DNA of 6,373 nt from Gammaproteobacteria bacterium. GTDB taxonomy: Bacteria; Pseudomonadota; Gammaproteobacteria; GCA-001735895. The notes under the pieces were generated by a model. The model was not told the origin of the DNA. It saw only the letters and a program-made list of their open reading frames with translations, and did not search any database. This document shows positions 6,068 through 6,373 of the stretch, in pieces (the stretch's first letter is position 1; the number at the start of each line of letters is the position of its first letter). A program made the position numbers and the translations under genes. The stretch is taken from the NCBI GenBank assembly GCA_029864065.1, contig JAOTUD010000178.1, forward strand, positions 1-6,373, written 5' to 3'.

Positions 6068-6131
6068 AACCGGGATCGGGCCTTACAATAGACGCATGTT
6101 ACAGGTAAAGCCTGACCCCACTTCTCACAAC

Positions 6132-6373
6132 TTAATAAACGTCGTCATCTCCATTCGGATTGGTGTCGACCGAAGGATCAAAGCCCTCAAAGCCATCGTC
6201 ATCGTCAGCCATTGACATGGCTACCGCGGAATGAGCGTTTGCATGGGCCTTGCCAACGGCCGAGGCATTTCCGGCTTTAGCAACGCTGGCTGCACTACCT
6301 ACACGACCTTTTCCATGTCCGATACCGTCTGCTCCGGCTGCTGAACTACCGCTGCTACTTCCGGCACTGCTGC
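6132..6373 (-). CDS. C-terminal part of a Gly/Ser/Ala-rich low-complexity protein with acidic tail
   Basis: An open frame enters from the right edge on the minus strand and ends at TAA (6132-6134), giving the last 79 residues of a protein whose start is outside the window. It is low in complexity: SSAGSSSGSSAAGADG first, then an Ala/Gly/His/Lys section (GHGKGRVGSAASVAKAG and GKAHANAHSAVAMSM, residues 18-54), then an acidic tail with MADDDDGFEGFDPSVD (54-69) and NGDDDVY at the end. No other frame on this strand stays open here. No family is recognised. The acidic stretches could bind a cation or give solubility, and the composition would suit a secreted or surface protein, but both are guesses. 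It begins only 12 bases beyond the mobile-element fragment, so the element may have inserted near or into the 3' end of this gene. Confidence 0.55.
   Translation of the reverse strand, partial: SSAGSSSGSSAAGADGIGHGKGRVGSAASVAKAGNASAVGKAHANAHSAVAMSMADDDDGFEGFDPSVDTNPNGDDDVY

Larger units (their letters stand above)
5949..6119 (+). mobile_element. Decayed IS481-like insertion sequence remnant
   Basis: The stretch holds the doubled end repeats, a strong Shine-Dalgarno sequence GAGGAGG (6014-6020), the beginning of a transposase, and a fragment ending in GCCTGACCCC. Almost the entire transposase (normally over 300 residues) is missing, so the copy is inactive by itself. Outer boundaries are uncertain, because I found no clear terminal inverted repeat pair or target-site duplication. 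Confidence 0.5.
5789..6131. other. Gene-free repeat and mobile-element-remnant stretch
   Basis: This 343-base stretch after the second dioxygenase contains no intact gene. In order it holds a short unique spacer, a pair of REP-like hairpins (5867-5930), two direct repeats (5949-5993), a decayed transposase start (6023-6067) and a fragment reading ACAGGTAAAGCCTGACCCC (6101-6119). ACAGGTAA occurs both at 5991-5998 and at 6101-6108, bracketing the transposase fragment. Confidence 0.7.

Overview
This looks like a chromosomal stretch of a GC-rich proteobacterium, most likely a gammaproteobacterium. The support is a TIGR02647-type small protein, a DUF1499 protein, REP-like palindromes with GAAA loops and an IS481-like insertion-sequence remnant. 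No RNA gene or CRISPR array is visible, and the genus cannot be read from the sequence.

Left part (1-1658, + strand): the window opens inside a PLP-dependent group II decarboxylase of the aromatic-L-amino-acid/tyrosine decarboxylase type, of which only the C-terminal 153 residues are present. After a 100-base gap comes a 364-residue Fe(II)/2-oxoglutarate dioxygenase of the TauD/TfdA fold. Its layout matches, from memory, fungal xanthine dioxygenase (XanA) better than TauD, yet the XanA substrate-contact residues I can place are not kept. The pair may modify one amine or amino-acid-derived compound, but that is inference.

Middle part (1824-4497): a DUF1499 membrane-anchored protein and an unrecognised three-helix membrane protein follow each other on +. 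They converge on a TIGR02647-type small protein on -, with an AT-rich inverted repeat between the two stop codons. Divergent from it is a small alpha/beta hydrolase on + that is split by a one-base frameshift inside a G run at its nucleophile elbow. It converges on an unrecognised secreted protein on -.

Right part (4724-6373): a second TauD/TfdA dioxygenase (354 residues, complete metal and 2-oxoglutarate motifs) is transcribed divergently from the secreted protein. Downstream lies a repeat-rich stretch without an intact gene: two inverted REP-like hairpins, two 20-bp direct repeats, and the decayed start of an IS481-like transposase. At the right edge a Gly/Ser/Ala-rich reading frame with an acidic tail runs in from outside on -.

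No defence system or other clearly new multi-gene system is recognisable. The items most worth a second look are the XanA-like bacterial dioxygenase beside an amino-acid decarboxylase, the frameshifted hydrolase, and the low-complexity frame at the right edge.
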